Source: Nostoc paludosum FACHB-159 (GTDB lineage Bacteria; Cyanobacteriota; Cyanobacteriia; Cyanobacteriales; Nostocaceae). Taken from it: 36,853 nt of DNA. The notes under the pieces are model-generated. The model made no database searches. It saw only the letters and a program-made list of their open reading frames with translations, and was not told the DNA's origin. Both the position numbers and the translations under genes were made by a program. How positions within the stretch are numbered: the first letter of the stretch is position 1; every line of letters starts with the position of its first letter. Positions 9,151 to 16,535 of this stretch are shown in pieces. Where the stretch lies: NCBI RefSeq assembly GCF_014698835.1, contig NZ_JACJTU010000061.1, positions 1-36,853 on the forward strand, written 5' to 3'.

Positions 9151-9279
9151 ATGAGAAATCAAGTTTTTTCCGACAAGTGTAATCTACTTGTTTATAAAGC
9201 ATCCTGGTCTGTTCAAATTGAAAAAATCACCTGGGATGAAATTGAGAAAAAACCTTTAAAGTGGACACTTTCAGGATGA
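9151..9279 (+). CDS. Possible 42-aa ORF inside the small element
   Basis: An ATG ORF of 42 codons starts MRNQVFSDKC and continues ...SWSVQIEKITWDEIEKKPLK..., with a normal-looking amino-acid mix. It lies between the left box array and the IS. There is no strong ribosome-binding site and no recognised family. It could be cargo, a remnant of a lost transposition gene, or chance. Otherwise 9055-9375 holds no gene that I can support. Confidence 0.25.
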   Translation: MRNQVFSDKCNLLVYKASWSVQIEKITWDEIEKKPLKWTLSG

Positions 9280-9375
9280 TTGCGTTCTCAAAGCCGAAAA
9301 AACTTATGGATAAAGGATTCTAGGCTATTTGCAATTAATGTGGTTTCAAAACCGTTGTTTGCAGTTTAGTTGCAT

Positions 9376-9383
9376 TTAATTTG
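9376..9383. repeat. 8-bp target-site duplication of the ISL3 element (TTAATTTG)
   Basis: TTAATTTG at 9376-9383 directly precedes the left IS end (GGTTCTTGGCAACTTTT). The identical octamer at 11691-11698 directly follows the right end. Eight-base duplications are characteristic of the ISL3 family. A perfect pair implies a recent insertion. Confidence 0.9.
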
Positions 9384-9428
9384 GGTTCTTGGCAACTTTT
9401 GGTGATCATGAAAGGTTACGCGCTTTAA

Positions 9429-9464
9429 GGCAGAAGGCAGAGGGCAGAAGGCAGAAGTCGGAAG
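9429..9464. repeat. GGCAGA(A/G) minisatellite inside the left IS end
   Basis: A short tandem run of GGCAGAAGGCAGAGGGCAGA-type heptamers ends in AGTCGGAAG. The same run is present in inverted orientation at about 11610-11647, inside the right end. Each copy abuts the GGTTACGCG/GGCTTTAA part of the terminal repeat, so the long inverted repeat of this IS is partly built from minisatellite. Similar runs are common in Nostocales genomes near four-helix-bundle genes (recalled, not checked). Confidence 0.7.
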
Positions 9465-9524
9465 TTAGAAAGATATAATTGAGATACTTCAAACTTCACC
9501 CCATCAAACATTTGAGCAAGCCCT

Positions 9525-11186
9525 ATGTCGGTGCTAACTCACCTATTACCAGATTCAACAAACCTGAAACTTGAGAGTTGGCTTGTTGACGAGATAAAGA
9601 CTCAAATAAAGTTGATTGTTTCCGCAATCAAAACAGTAGTTAATTGTCCAGTTTGTAACCAACCAACTCACCGAATTCATAGCCGCTACGAGCGGAAGTT
9701 AGCAGACTTGCCTTGGGCTGATTACAGCATTACTTTACAGTTACGGGTGCGGAAGTTTTTTTGCATCAACACTTTATGTAAACGGCGCATTTTTACCGAA
9801 AGGCTGACAAGTGTGACTGCACCTTGGGCACGAAGAACTCTGCGTTTAGCGCAACGACTGAGTGCAATTGGTTTAGCTCTGGGTGGTGCTGCTGGGGTCA
9901 GACTCTCACAGCAATTGGGAGTAACAGCTTCTCGTAACACGCTATTAAATTTAGTCCGCTCAATCCCTCTTCCGCCAATCGTAACGCCACAGACTCTTGG
10001 GGTAGACGACTTTTGTTTTCGCAAGTGTAAAACTTACGGCACAGCACTAATTGACCTGGAACGCAGCCGACCAATTGCTCTACTACTAGATGCAAAGGCT
10101 GAAACTTTAGCAGAATGGTTAAAAGCTCATCCTGGTGTCAAAGTCGTCTCACGAGATCGGTCAAAAACTTATGAAAGTGGTATTCGCCAAGGAGCGCCAG
10201 AAGCAATTCAGGTTGCAGACCGTTTTCACTTATTACAGAACTTAGCCCAAACACTTAACGAAGTTTTCGCTACACATCATCAAGCTCTCAAAACCGTCGA
10301 TGAAGCATACAGTCTTTCATCAGTAACCCAAACAGACGGTACTGTAGTTGTGCGAGTACCACGACCAACCCGTGAACAACAGGCACTACAATTAGCAGAA
10401 CAAAGCCGTGCCAGACGAATTGCTATCCATCAGCAAGTTTGGGACTTACATCACCAGGGGTGGAGTGGAAAAGCTATAGCCCGTCAAGTAGGGATTGGTG
10501 TAACAAGTGTATTCCGCTATCTACGTACTCCCACCTTTCTAGAACCAAATCGGCGAAGAAGCCGAGGTCGAAGTATCTTAGTTCCGTACCATGAATATAT
10601 CCTTAAACGCTGGAATGAAGGTTGTCATGAAGGCTTAATTTTGTTTAAGGAAATTCAACAGCAGGGTTACAGAGGAAGTTATGATACTGTAGCTCGTTAC
10701 ACACGACGTATCCGTACTGTCCAAGAAATCAAGCCAAGAAAACGGTATTCGGTTAAGTCTTTACCAAAAATCACTCAACCCAAAAAACTTTGTCTCACGC
10801 CTCGTCGTGCTGTATGGCTAGTGCTGCGGAAACCGGAATCGCAACAGCCAGAAGACGAAGAATTGCTTGCACTACTGACAGCACAACATCCAGATTTAGC
10901 CGAAGCTATTGAGTTATCGCAAAGCTTTACCTACATTGTGCGGCAACGGCAGCCTTCACAACTTGATCCTTGGCTGACTCAAGCTCTCATGAGCAATCTG
11001 ACTGCCTTTCGTCGCTTTGCTAAACGATTGCGTGAAGACTACGACGCGGTGAAGGCTGGTGTAACTATGTCAGTTAGCAATGGCCCCGTTGAAGGGCATA
11101 TTAATCGGCTGAAAATGTTAAAGCGACAGATGTATGGTCGCGCCAAAATAGATTTACTTGAGCGCCGATTCTTGTTAGCAACCTAA
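9525..11186 (+). CDS. ISL3-family transposase
   Basis: 553 residues, ATG at 9525. The N-terminal zinc-finger-like part has CPVC...H and C-x5-C (CINTLCKRR). The DDE catalytic core shows D in LGVDDFCFRK, D in VVSRDRSKTY and E in NGPVEGHINRLKMLKRQMYGRA. An insertion with a helix-turn-helix lies between (GWSGKAIARQVGIGVTSVFRYL). Length and motif order match full-length ISL3 transposases. There is no frameshift, so the element is potentially active. A four-helix-bundle gene follows 56 bp later on the same strand. Confidence 0.95.
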   Translation: MSVLTHLLPDSTNLKLESWLVDEIKTQIKLIVSAIKTVVNCPVCNQPTHRIHSRYERKLADLPWADYSITLQLRVRKFFCINTLCKRRIFTERLTSVTAPWARRTLRLAQRLSAIGLALGGAAGVRLSQQLGVTASRNTLLNLVRSIPLPPIVTPQTLGVDDFCFRKCKTYGTALIDLERSRPIALLLDAKAETLAEWLKAHPGVKVVSRDRSKTYESGIRQGAPEAIQVADRFHLLQNLAQTLNEVFATHHQALKTVDEAYSLSSVTQTDGTVVVRVPRPTREQQALQLAEQSRARRIAIHQQVWDLHHQGWSGKAIARQVGIGVTSVFRYLRTPTFLEPNRRRSRGRSILVPYHEYILKRWNEGCHEGLILFKEIQQQGYRGSYDTVARYTRRIRTVQEIKPRKRYSVKSLPKITQPKKLCLTPRRAVWLVLRKPESQQPEDEELLALLTAQHPDLAEAIELSQSFTYIVRQRQPSQLDPWLTQALMSNLTAFRRFAKRLREDYDAVKAGVTMSVSNGPVEGHINRLKMLKRQMYGRAKIDLLERRFLLAT

Positions 11187-11242
11187 AGGATATAATTCTT
11201 ATACTTCAAACTTCTTGTTGACTTCAAACTTAAAACTTAGTT

Positions 11243-11593
11243 ATGAGCTACAGAAATCAGTTTATCTGGCAAAGGGCAGTTCAACTTGCCATTAATTGCT
11301 ATAAGTTTACGCGTCTATTTCCTCAATCAGAATTGTATGGCTTAACCAGCCAAATACGGCGTTCTTCTGTATCTGTAGCATCCAACATTGCTGAAGGCTA
11401 TGGTAGGCGCTCAAAGCCAGAATACATACAGTTTTTACATATTGCTTTAGGTTCTTTGAGAGAATTAGATACGCAATTAATCATTGCTAAAGAGGTAGAT
11501 TTAGCAGAGAAAAATCTTTTCACTCCTTTATTAAATGAAGTTGAGGAAATGCAAAGTATCTTAGTTGCTAGTTTAAACAAACTCAAAGTTTGA
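11243..11593 (+). CDS. Four-helix-bundle protein (23S rRNA intervening-sequence protein family)
   Basis: 116 residues. Family hallmarks are an N-terminal W-x-x-A-x-x-L (IWQRAVQLAINCYK), PxSELYGLTSQIRRSSVSVASNIAEG, and YIQFLHIALGSLRELDTQLI. The family (TIGR02436 type) shares its pentameric bundle fold with Avd of diversity-generating retroelements. Its cellular role is unclear. It lies inside the ISL3 boundaries downstream of the transposase, so it moves with the IS. No reverse transcriptase is nearby, so a retroelement role is not supported. The start ATG follows a weak AAAACTTAGTT leader, and readthrough from the transposase gene is likely. Confidence 0.9.
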   Translation: MSYRNQFIWQRAVQLAINCYKFTRLFPQSELYGLTSQIRRSSVSVASNIAEGYGRRSKPEYIQFLHIALGSLRELDTQLIIAKEVDLAEKNLFTPLLNEVEEMQSILVASLNKLKV

Positions 11594-11891
11594 AATTATT
11601 ACTTCTACTCTTCCGACTTCTGCCTTCTGCCCTCTGCCTTCTGCCTTAAAGCCCGTAACCTTTCATCATCACCAAAAGTTGCCAAGACCCTTAATTTGGT
11701 TTGAGTTGCATTTATTGTGGTTTTGAGACACCCCTTAGTTGCAATTTAATGTGGTTTTAAAATTGTCTTGATTGCAGTTTTGGGTGTTTATGATTGCAGT
11801 TCGCTACACCTAGCATGACTTACAGCAGTTGCGTAGCGGCTCGTGTCAGACTCGCTACTTTCACCCCTAAATAGAAATTTTGTTAGAGTTG

Positions 11892-13313
11892 TCAAGCAAT
11901 TGCCTGTAAAACTAAATTTCTTAGTTTTTGTAGATTTACACCTAGATTTCTTAGGACTTGCACACCAACTCCATCACCTCCTCTGATAAGCCCTAAGAGT
12001 AAATGTTCAGTGCCGACATAGTTGTGTCCAAGTTGCTCAGCTTCTATTTTCGATAGCTCCAGTAGCTGCTTGGCTCTTGGTGTGAATGGGATTTCTGCTG
12101 CAACATCATCAGATCCACGTCCAATTATCTTCTCAACTTCAATTCGTGCATTTTTGAGGTTGACTTTGTTTGAATTCAATGTTGTGGCAGCAATACCTGT
12201 GCCTTCTCCAATTAAACCTAGCAGGATATGCTCAGAGCCTACAAAATTATACTTTAAACGTCGCGATTCTCCCTGTGCCAGCATAAGCACTTTTATAGCT
12301 TTGTCTGTAAATTGACCAAAAAAGGTTTTTGAAGACTCTTGGACAGAAGAAACTTCTTCTGAAGCATCATTTCTGGGAGCCAATATCCAGGATTTGTTAA
12401 GTGCATTCTTTGCCGCATTACGAACTCGCTCATTGGAATGGTTCTTCATCTTTTCCAGTAGAACTCGACCCTGCGGATTACGGCTACCTGCAAGTCCGTA
12501 GGCATAGGCATTTAAATCTGCATATGGCAACGCCTTACGCAGTTGCTCTGCAAGCACGTTAACATCATCAATTAGTAACAAACCAAATAGCCCTCGGCTG
12601 TAAAGATAATCATCTTCACTTTCGGGGGTATCTGCTGCCTGGATGAGCATTGATATAACTTCTGACGAACCAATTAAACTTAAAAGGATTAATGCTGCAT
12701 CCCTGCTCACAGAGTCATATTTGGGATGGCTGAACAAGAATTGCAGAGGTGGAACCATTTCAGGAATGAGAACACCGAAAAATCCTAAAGTCAATGCAAT
12801 ACTAGAAGAATAATCCCCAGGTAAACCTTGTTTTAACAGGGCTTCCATCCAAGTTGTTGACGCTAGTCGACCTGTTGGTTTGGGCGCTGGTAAAGAGTAG
12901 CGAGGCTTAGCACCATCTGCAATGCCAGCCAGTTCAAGAATCCAATTCAACTGGTTGATGACAAGATCAAGCCCCTTTTCTTTTCTTAAAAGTCTGCACC
13001 CCTGAGCGAGCATACTTGCATCCAAGGTATTAGATTGCAAAGCTTGCTCAATTTTTCGGATGTCTGCTGGTTCTAGTTCGCTTAAGTCAGTCTGTAGATA
13101 ATACTCAATCAGAGCTTGAGGTGATAAGCTAACTTTCTTCAATGATTGGATTTCAACTTCCCTCTCGAAGATTCTTGGTTTTAGTTCTTGAATTTCATTA
13201 CTGTACCTGCGTTTTTCCCGTGGATCTGTGGCACAGCGTAGTTTCTCTTCATACTCTTTGAGCAGCTTGAAATCTTCTTTCTGTTGTTCTTCGAGGTACT
13301 GGTGCAGGTTCAC
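11892..13313 (-). CDS. Coiled-coil / helical-repeat protein with C-terminal ClpC-type Clp-N domain, no ATPase
   Basis: 473 residues. Residues 1-65 form a charged coiled coil (LKEYEEKLRCATDPREKRRYSNEIQ) of the kind found at the N-terminus of cyanobacterial STAND/conflict proteins. Residues 150-320 are helical repeats of HEAT type (SRDAALILLSLIGSSEVISMLIQAAD; NERVRNAAKNAL). Residues 335-473 are a double Clp-N repeat very close to ClpC (FTDKAIKVLMLAQGESRRLKYNFVGSEHILLGLIGEG, then FTPRAKQLLELSKIEAEQLGHNYVGTEHLLLGLIRGG). No AAA+ module follows: the gene ends with the Clp-N domain. Known: this domain recruits substrates and adaptors to the ClpC unfoldase. The protein could present bound targets to, or compete with, host ClpC (inference). 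It starts 3 bp after the stop of the upstream coiled-coil gene, indicating translational coupling. Confidence 0.82.
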   Translation of the reverse strand: MNLHQYLEEQQKEDFKLLKEYEEKLRCATDPREKRRYSNEIQELKPRIFEREVEIQSLKKVSLSPQALIEYYLQTDLSELEPADIRKIEQALQSNTLDASMLAQGCRLLRKEKGLDLVINQLNWILELAGIADGAKPRYSLPAPKPTGRLASTTWMEALLKQGLPGDYSSSIALTLGFFGVLIPEMVPPLQFLFSHPKYDSVSRDAALILLSLIGSSEVISMLIQAADTPESEDDYLYSRGLFGLLLIDDVNVLAEQLRKALPYADLNAYAYGLAGSRNPQGRVLLEKMKNHSNERVRNAAKNALNKSWILAPRNDASEEVSSVQESSKTFFGQFTDKAIKVLMLAQGESRRLKYNFVGSEHILLGLIGEGTGIAATTLNSNKVNLKNARIEVEKIIGRGSDDVAAEIPFTPRAKQLLELSKIEAEQLGHNYVGTEHLLLGLIRGGDGVGVQVLRNLGVNLQKLRNLVLQAIA

Positions 13314-13316
13314 TTC

Positions 13317-14009
13317 TCACTTTCTCCGTAACTTAGTCAACAATTGCTCCCAGGCAGTCTTGATGTTGAAGCCACTTCCCAACTCCAACTCGCCTTCGTA
13401 GTCAACTAGAAAAGGCACAAGGGGCAGTGTGACTTTCAGTTTGTGCTTGGCATCTAATTCGGGAGCTTTTATAATTTCAGCGACGGCAGCTTGGCTAGGA
13501 GGCAAAGCAGAAACGCGCTCCTCTAGCACCGCCAACATCTGCTGCATCTGCTGTTCTGATACTTGGTTTGCTTCCAGTGCGTCCAGAAGGTTCTGTGTCA
13601 ACACCAATTGATTTTGATTGAGCTGCTTAGCAACTGCTTCGATTGTGGCTTGCTCGTTTGCGTCATAGCGGAGCAACAAGTCTTGACGCATTTGATCGAG
13701 GTTTTCATAAATAGCCACCTGACTGCTCAGTAAAATGTTCAACTTCGCATCCATCTGCTGCAATTGATTTCCCATCTCCTGCATCCGAGCGGAGGATTGA
13801 CCTGTCAGTTCGTGTTGGAGTTCGTTATATTCCTGTCGGTAGCCAGCAACAGATTCCTGCTGTCGCTCGATGTCACGACGATATCCAGCTTTTATGCGAG
13901 GGTTCGGCTCGTAGCGCAATACCTCCTCAAATTCCCTGAGAAGTTCTTGTTCTTGGGCAATATGATCTTCTAAATCTTGCAGTCTCTGGTGAAAGCCTGG
14001 AGAAAGCAT
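13317..14009 (-). CDS. Coiled-coil protein sharing its N-terminal module with the Clp-N protein
   Basis: 230 residues, ATG at 14009. Residues 1-70 (LLREFEEVLRYEPNPRIKAGYRRDIERQQ) match in pattern residues 15-60 of the downstream Clp-N protein: a charged helix, then [T/P]-[D/N]-P-R-x-K-x-x-Y, then a charged helix. Residues 75-175 are a long heptad-rich helix (MQEMGNQLQQMDAKLNILL; LDALEANQVSEQQMQQML). The C-terminus is a short beta-like segment (HKLKVTLPLVPFLVDYEGELELG) that I associate with cyanobacterial NACHT/STAND proteins. No enzyme motif. Shared N-termini suggest homotypic binding between the two gene products (inference). Second gene of the reverse-strand unit 14197 to 11892. Confidence 0.72.
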   Translation of the reverse strand: MLSPGFHQRLQDLEDHIAQEQELLREFEEVLRYEPNPRIKAGYRRDIERQQESVAGYRQEYNELQHELTGQSSARMQEMGNQLQQMDAKLNILLSSQVAIYENLDQMRQDLLLRYDANEQATIEAVAKQLNQNQLVLTQNLLDALEANQVSEQQMQQMLAVLEERVSALPPSQAAVAEIIKAPELDAKHKLKVTLPLVPFLVDYEGELELGSGFNIKTAWEQLLTKLRRK

Positions 14010-14077
14010 CGGGTGAATTTCCTACTTGCTAAATGGTGGATATGGGGTTAACAATGAACATCGAGCTACCATCAAAC

Positions 14078-14197
14078 TTAACTGAAGTTTGGTTTTCTGC
14101 CGTTTCTGGCTTGACTGTAGTCGGGTAGCAGGACTATATCGCCTTTAACTGTTAGAGCAAATGCAGCACCTTCAAATATTGCCAGCCAGTCACTCAT
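14078..14197 (-). CDS. Small 39-aa protein heading the Clp-N unit
   Basis: An ATG ORF of 39 codons (MSDWLAIFEGAAFALTVKG... ending ARNGRKPNFS) preceded by AGAAGAGAAT, a fair ribosome-binding site. It lies 68 bp upstream of the coiled-coil gene on the same strand and is probably the first gene of that transcript. The N-terminal half is hydrophobic and amphipathic, but short for a membrane helix. No family recognised. A small protein at the head of a possible conflict operon could be a regulator or immunity-like peptide (inference). Confidence 0.45.
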   Translation of the reverse strand: MSDWLAIFEGAAFALTVKGDIVLLPDYSQARNGRKPNFS

Positions 14198-14492
14198 AGA
14201 AATTCTCTTCTTTTTAGTAACTTTAAATACTTCTAATAGCTTAAACTATGTCGCAGCTACCTTCACAGTACCCTTTTATGGCTACAAGCCAATACTGTGC
14301 AATACGCCTGCTCAATATTGGCTCTCAATCACCTTGCTATACAGGGGTTGTGCTAATCTCAGGTAAGAAATTAATTACTATAGTTTCTTAATGCTTTAGA
14401 ACTTCATCTTCATAGGTCAATTGGTTGTCCTAGCATTTATCTGAAAATATACAGGCAAAATTTCAGATTTTTAATTAGAATTTCAGCCATAC

Positions 14493-15017
14493 TTATGAGG
14501 CTTTAGTTTTAATCGTTTTTTCTTTTCGCCATTTATCCACGCTTTTTTTAACTGCCTCTATTTCAGCGAAATCTACTTGCACAGTTGCAGCTTCAAATTC
14601 AACACCCAAAGCAGTGCTAACTTCAAGGATTTCTACAAAACTGGCACATTGATAATCTGTATCCTCATACTCTTTCACTCTTTGTTCATCAATTCCCAAT
14701 CTATCAGCAAGTTCTCGCTGACTAATTTTGGCGGCTAAACGAGCTTTAATTAAAGCATTTGGAAGTTTATTTAAAGAATCAACTTGAATTTTTAAAGGCT
14801 TGCTGGTGTCGCAATTAATAAGTCTTTCGTATTCCGAAATTTCTAACTTTAACTCGTCAACTTGACTCTGATATGAATCTCGGTGAAGCTTCCACCGTTC
14901 CGGTTCTACCTTCAATTGCTCATTGCTATCTAACTCTGCTATAGACTGTTCAAAGCGTTGCAACCAATCTAAGGAATTTTGATATTGTTGCTCGTTTTTG
15001 ATCATCATGGTTTCCAC
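14493..15017 (-). CDS. XRE-type helix-turn-helix protein (putative antitoxin)
   Basis: 174 residues. Residues 10-75 are a coiled coil (WLQRFEQSIAEL; YQSQVDELKLEISEYERLI). Residues 88-145 are a Cro/C1-type helix-turn-helix (LIKARLAAKISQRELADRLGIDEQRVKEYEDTDY). This layout is known for HigA-like antitoxins with an N-terminal helical extension. The start region overlaps the stop of the upstream nucleotidyltransferase-like gene by 13 bp, so the two are co-translated. A second Met (MMIKN) is also possible. Likely neutralises the partner and represses the shared promoter near 15460-15500 (inference). Confidence 0.75.
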   Translation of the reverse strand: METMMIKNEQQYQNSLDWLQRFEQSIAELDSNEQLKVEPERWKLHRDSYQSQVDELKLEISEYERLINCDTSKPLKIQVDSLNKLPNALIKARLAAKISQRELADRLGIDEQRVKEYEDTDYQCASFVEILEVSTALGVEFEAATVQVDFAEIEAVKKSVDKWRKEKTIKTKAS

Positions 15018-15457
15018 CTTTGTAAATCTATAGCAATAATTCCTTTGCGCGTATTCGTCCTGGTATCAAATTGAAAGAAATCTATGTAGGTTGTACCAGA
15101 ATCATTAGCTGGATAATTTGAAGGAAAGATTTCACCCTTGTACTTAATTTTTTGTTCGGCACGACGCAGCGCAAAATTAAATAAAGCCGGAGCAATAGAT
15201 TGTAAGTAATTTATATCAACTCCATTGTCCTCCCAACAAGCATCAAAGTCTCCAGGCTTTTGTTTGCTGGTGACAAAACTACCATCAATATAAATAGTGC
15301 TACAGCCAGCTGCTTTTAGTTGCGTCATTGCCAGTTCCAGACCGTCTACCATGCGCTGTCTAGTTAAATTTGTACCAAATATTTCTTGAAATTCCTCCCA
15401 TTCTGCCCAGTGTACCCCTGGTGGTAAATTACCATTTTCTTCAAATTCTGGAATCAT
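15005..15457 (-). CDS. DUF6932-like nucleotidyltransferase-fold protein (putative toxin)
   Basis: 150 residues. The motif IYIDGSFVTSKQKPGDFDACW is the nucleotidyltransferase hG[S]-x9-Dh[D/A] signature. Here the second acidic position reads DFDAC, and a later IDFF (TYIDFFQFD) could supply the third carboxylate. It is the first gene of a two-gene operon with an XRE-type repressor, the arrangement of many nucleotidyltransferase toxin-antitoxin pairs (AbiE/MenT-like). I know the family only as an uncharacterised small protein commonly next to XRE genes. The catalytic target is unknown. Confidence 0.68.
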   Translation of the reverse strand: MIPEFEENGNLPPGVHWAEWEEFQEIFGTNLTRQRMVDGLELAMTQLKAAGCSTIYIDGSFVTSKQKPGDFDACWEDNGVDINYLQSIAPALFNFALRRAEQKIKYKGEIFPSNYPANDSGTTYIDFFQFDTRTNTRKGIIAIDLQRWKP

Positions 15458-15764
15458 TTCTCACACCCTAACACAGTTTAATTATCCGGTTATGAGTGTC
15501 CCATAATTATTTCAACTCAGCATGGTCTAACATAACGACTACAGCAACTAGCTTTTTCATTGGGTTTGAGTAAGTCACACCTATTTGCTTCTTGATTGGC
15601 AGTCGTCTTCTGTGCCACCGTTAAATCTTATTACGGTGAAGTTATATAAATTCTGCTGGAATTTTCATCTCAAAATAAACTTTTTTCACCTTCACCACGT
15701 AAACTGGAAACTAAAACCGAGTCGGTTGACCCTACCTCAACGTATCTTCTAGGAAAAAGAGCCA
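15458..15764. promoter_or_regulatory. Divergent control region with dyad upstream of parA
   Basis: A region of about 300 bp separates the reverse-strand nucleotidyltransferase/XRE operon from forward parA. A perfect dyad, AACCGA-G-TCGGTT, lies at 15715-15727, 37 bp before the parA GTG. This is a typical place for ParA or ParB autoregulation. GGTGAAG/CTTCACC words at about 15635 and 15688 form a second loose dyad. Function inferred from position only. Confidence 0.45.
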
Positions 15765-16535
15765 GTGTCAACTTCTGACAAACAATGCCGCATTATTGCC
15801 CTGTTTAATCAGGCGGGTGGTGTCGCCAAATCGACACTGACCCAAAACTTGGGATACCACCTAGCAAAACGAGAACACCGCGTTCTCCTCATCGACATAG
15901 ACCCCCAAGCGTCGTTGACTAAATTCATGGGGTTAGTACCATCTCAGTTACAAAAAACCATTGCCGATGCCATTATCGACGAGCAGCCCTTACCGATTCA
16001 TGAGGGCATTCACGGTATGGACTTGGTTCCAGCTAACCGAGTCCTAAGTGGAGCCGAAATGCAGTTAGTCAGTGCTGCCATGCGCGACTTACGCCTCAAG
16101 GAAGCCATTGAATCTGTTTTAGATGAATACGACTTCATCCTGATAGACTGTCCCCCCAGCTTAGGATTGCTTTCTTATATCTCCCTAGTCGCAGCTACCC
16201 ACGTCCTCGTACCAGTCGAAACGCATCTCAAAGCCTTTGAGGGAACTGATGAGCTTTTACAAACTATCACCCATGTTAAAAATAAAGCTAACCGGAAAAT
16301 CCAAATAGCCGGGTTTGTTCCTACGCGGTATGCTCACCAGAACTCAGCCGATAAACGAGCATTAGCAGCTATCACTGAACAACTTTCAGCTTGGGGTCGG
16401 ATTTTCCCAGCCATCCCCAGAGCTACCGCTTTTGTTGATGCGACAGAAGAACGTGCGCCCCTAGCAGTGTTTGACCCTAAACATTCTGTGGTGGCTATCC
16501 TTGAAGAAATCGCTAATTCTTTGGAGGCTTTGTGA
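15765..16535 (+). CDS. parA: ParA-family partition ATPase
   Basis: 256 residues from GTG 15765. The deviant Walker A, FNQAGGVAKSTLTQNLGYHL, has the signature Lys followed by GVAKST; Walker A' is LIDIDPQASLT; Walker B is FILIDCPPSLG. There is no N-terminal helix-turn-helix, so this is a short type Ib-like ParA that uses a separate regulator or ParB for control. It binds nucleoid DNA with ATP and moves ParB-centromere complexes. The parB GTG overlaps the parA stop by 4 bp (GTGA), indicating translational coupling. Confidence 0.95.
   Translation: MSTSDKQCRIIALFNQAGGVAKSTLTQNLGYHLAKREHRVLLIDIDPQASLTKFMGLVPSQLQKTIADAIIDEQPLPIHEGIHGMDLVPANRVLSGAEMQLVSAAMRDLRLKEAIESVLDEYDFILIDCPPSLGLLSYISLVAATHVLVPVETHLKAFEGTDELLQTITHVKNKANRKIQIAGFVPTRYAHQNSADKRALAAITEQLSAWGRIFPAIPRATAFVDATEERAPLAVFDPKHSVVAILEEIANSLEAL

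Larger units (their letters stand above)
9384..11690 (+). mobile_element. ISL3-family insertion sequence (2307 bp) with a passenger gene
   Basis: The ends read inward are GGTTCTTGGCAACTTTTGG (left, from 9384) and GGGTCTTGGCAACTTTTGG (right, from 11690). They extend as an imperfect inverted repeat of about 80 bp that includes a GGCAGA(A/G)-type minisatellite. The element holds one full transposase and, downstream on the same strand, a four-helix-bundle protein gene. A perfect 8-bp target duplication flanks it. It inserted into a long box of the surrounding small element. Confidence 0.9.
8852..11808. mobile_element. Non-autonomous TGT...ACA element with repeated boxes, split by an ISL3 IS
   Basis: The left tip TGTGGCGAACTGCAA (from 8852) is matched by an inverted tip (TGTAGCGAACTGCAA read from 11808). 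Behind each tip lie a second short box (AAAACTGCAATCAAG) and about four long boxes of the form AAACCACA(A/T)TAA(A)TTGCAAC. Without the nested IS and one target copy the element is about 640 bp and encodes no transposase, only a possible 42-aa ORF. The IS lies inside one long box, and one TTAATTTG copy restores that box. No perfect target duplication flanks the element (left ...GCTAAG, right CCTAGC...), so it may be old or rearranged. Box layout and tip spacing closely match the ends at 1-107 and 36747-36853, indicating related families. Confidence 0.65.

Noticed and set aside
11243..11593. Avd component of a diversity-generating retroelement
   Set aside because: The fold family is shared with Avd, but there is no reverse transcriptase, template repeat or variable repeat. 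The gene lies inside an ISL3 element.
8852..11808. Complete Tn7-like or CRISPR-associated transposon
   Set aside because: Only ends and box arrays are present. No tnsB/tniA, tnsC, tniQ or Cas gene is encoded in the window.
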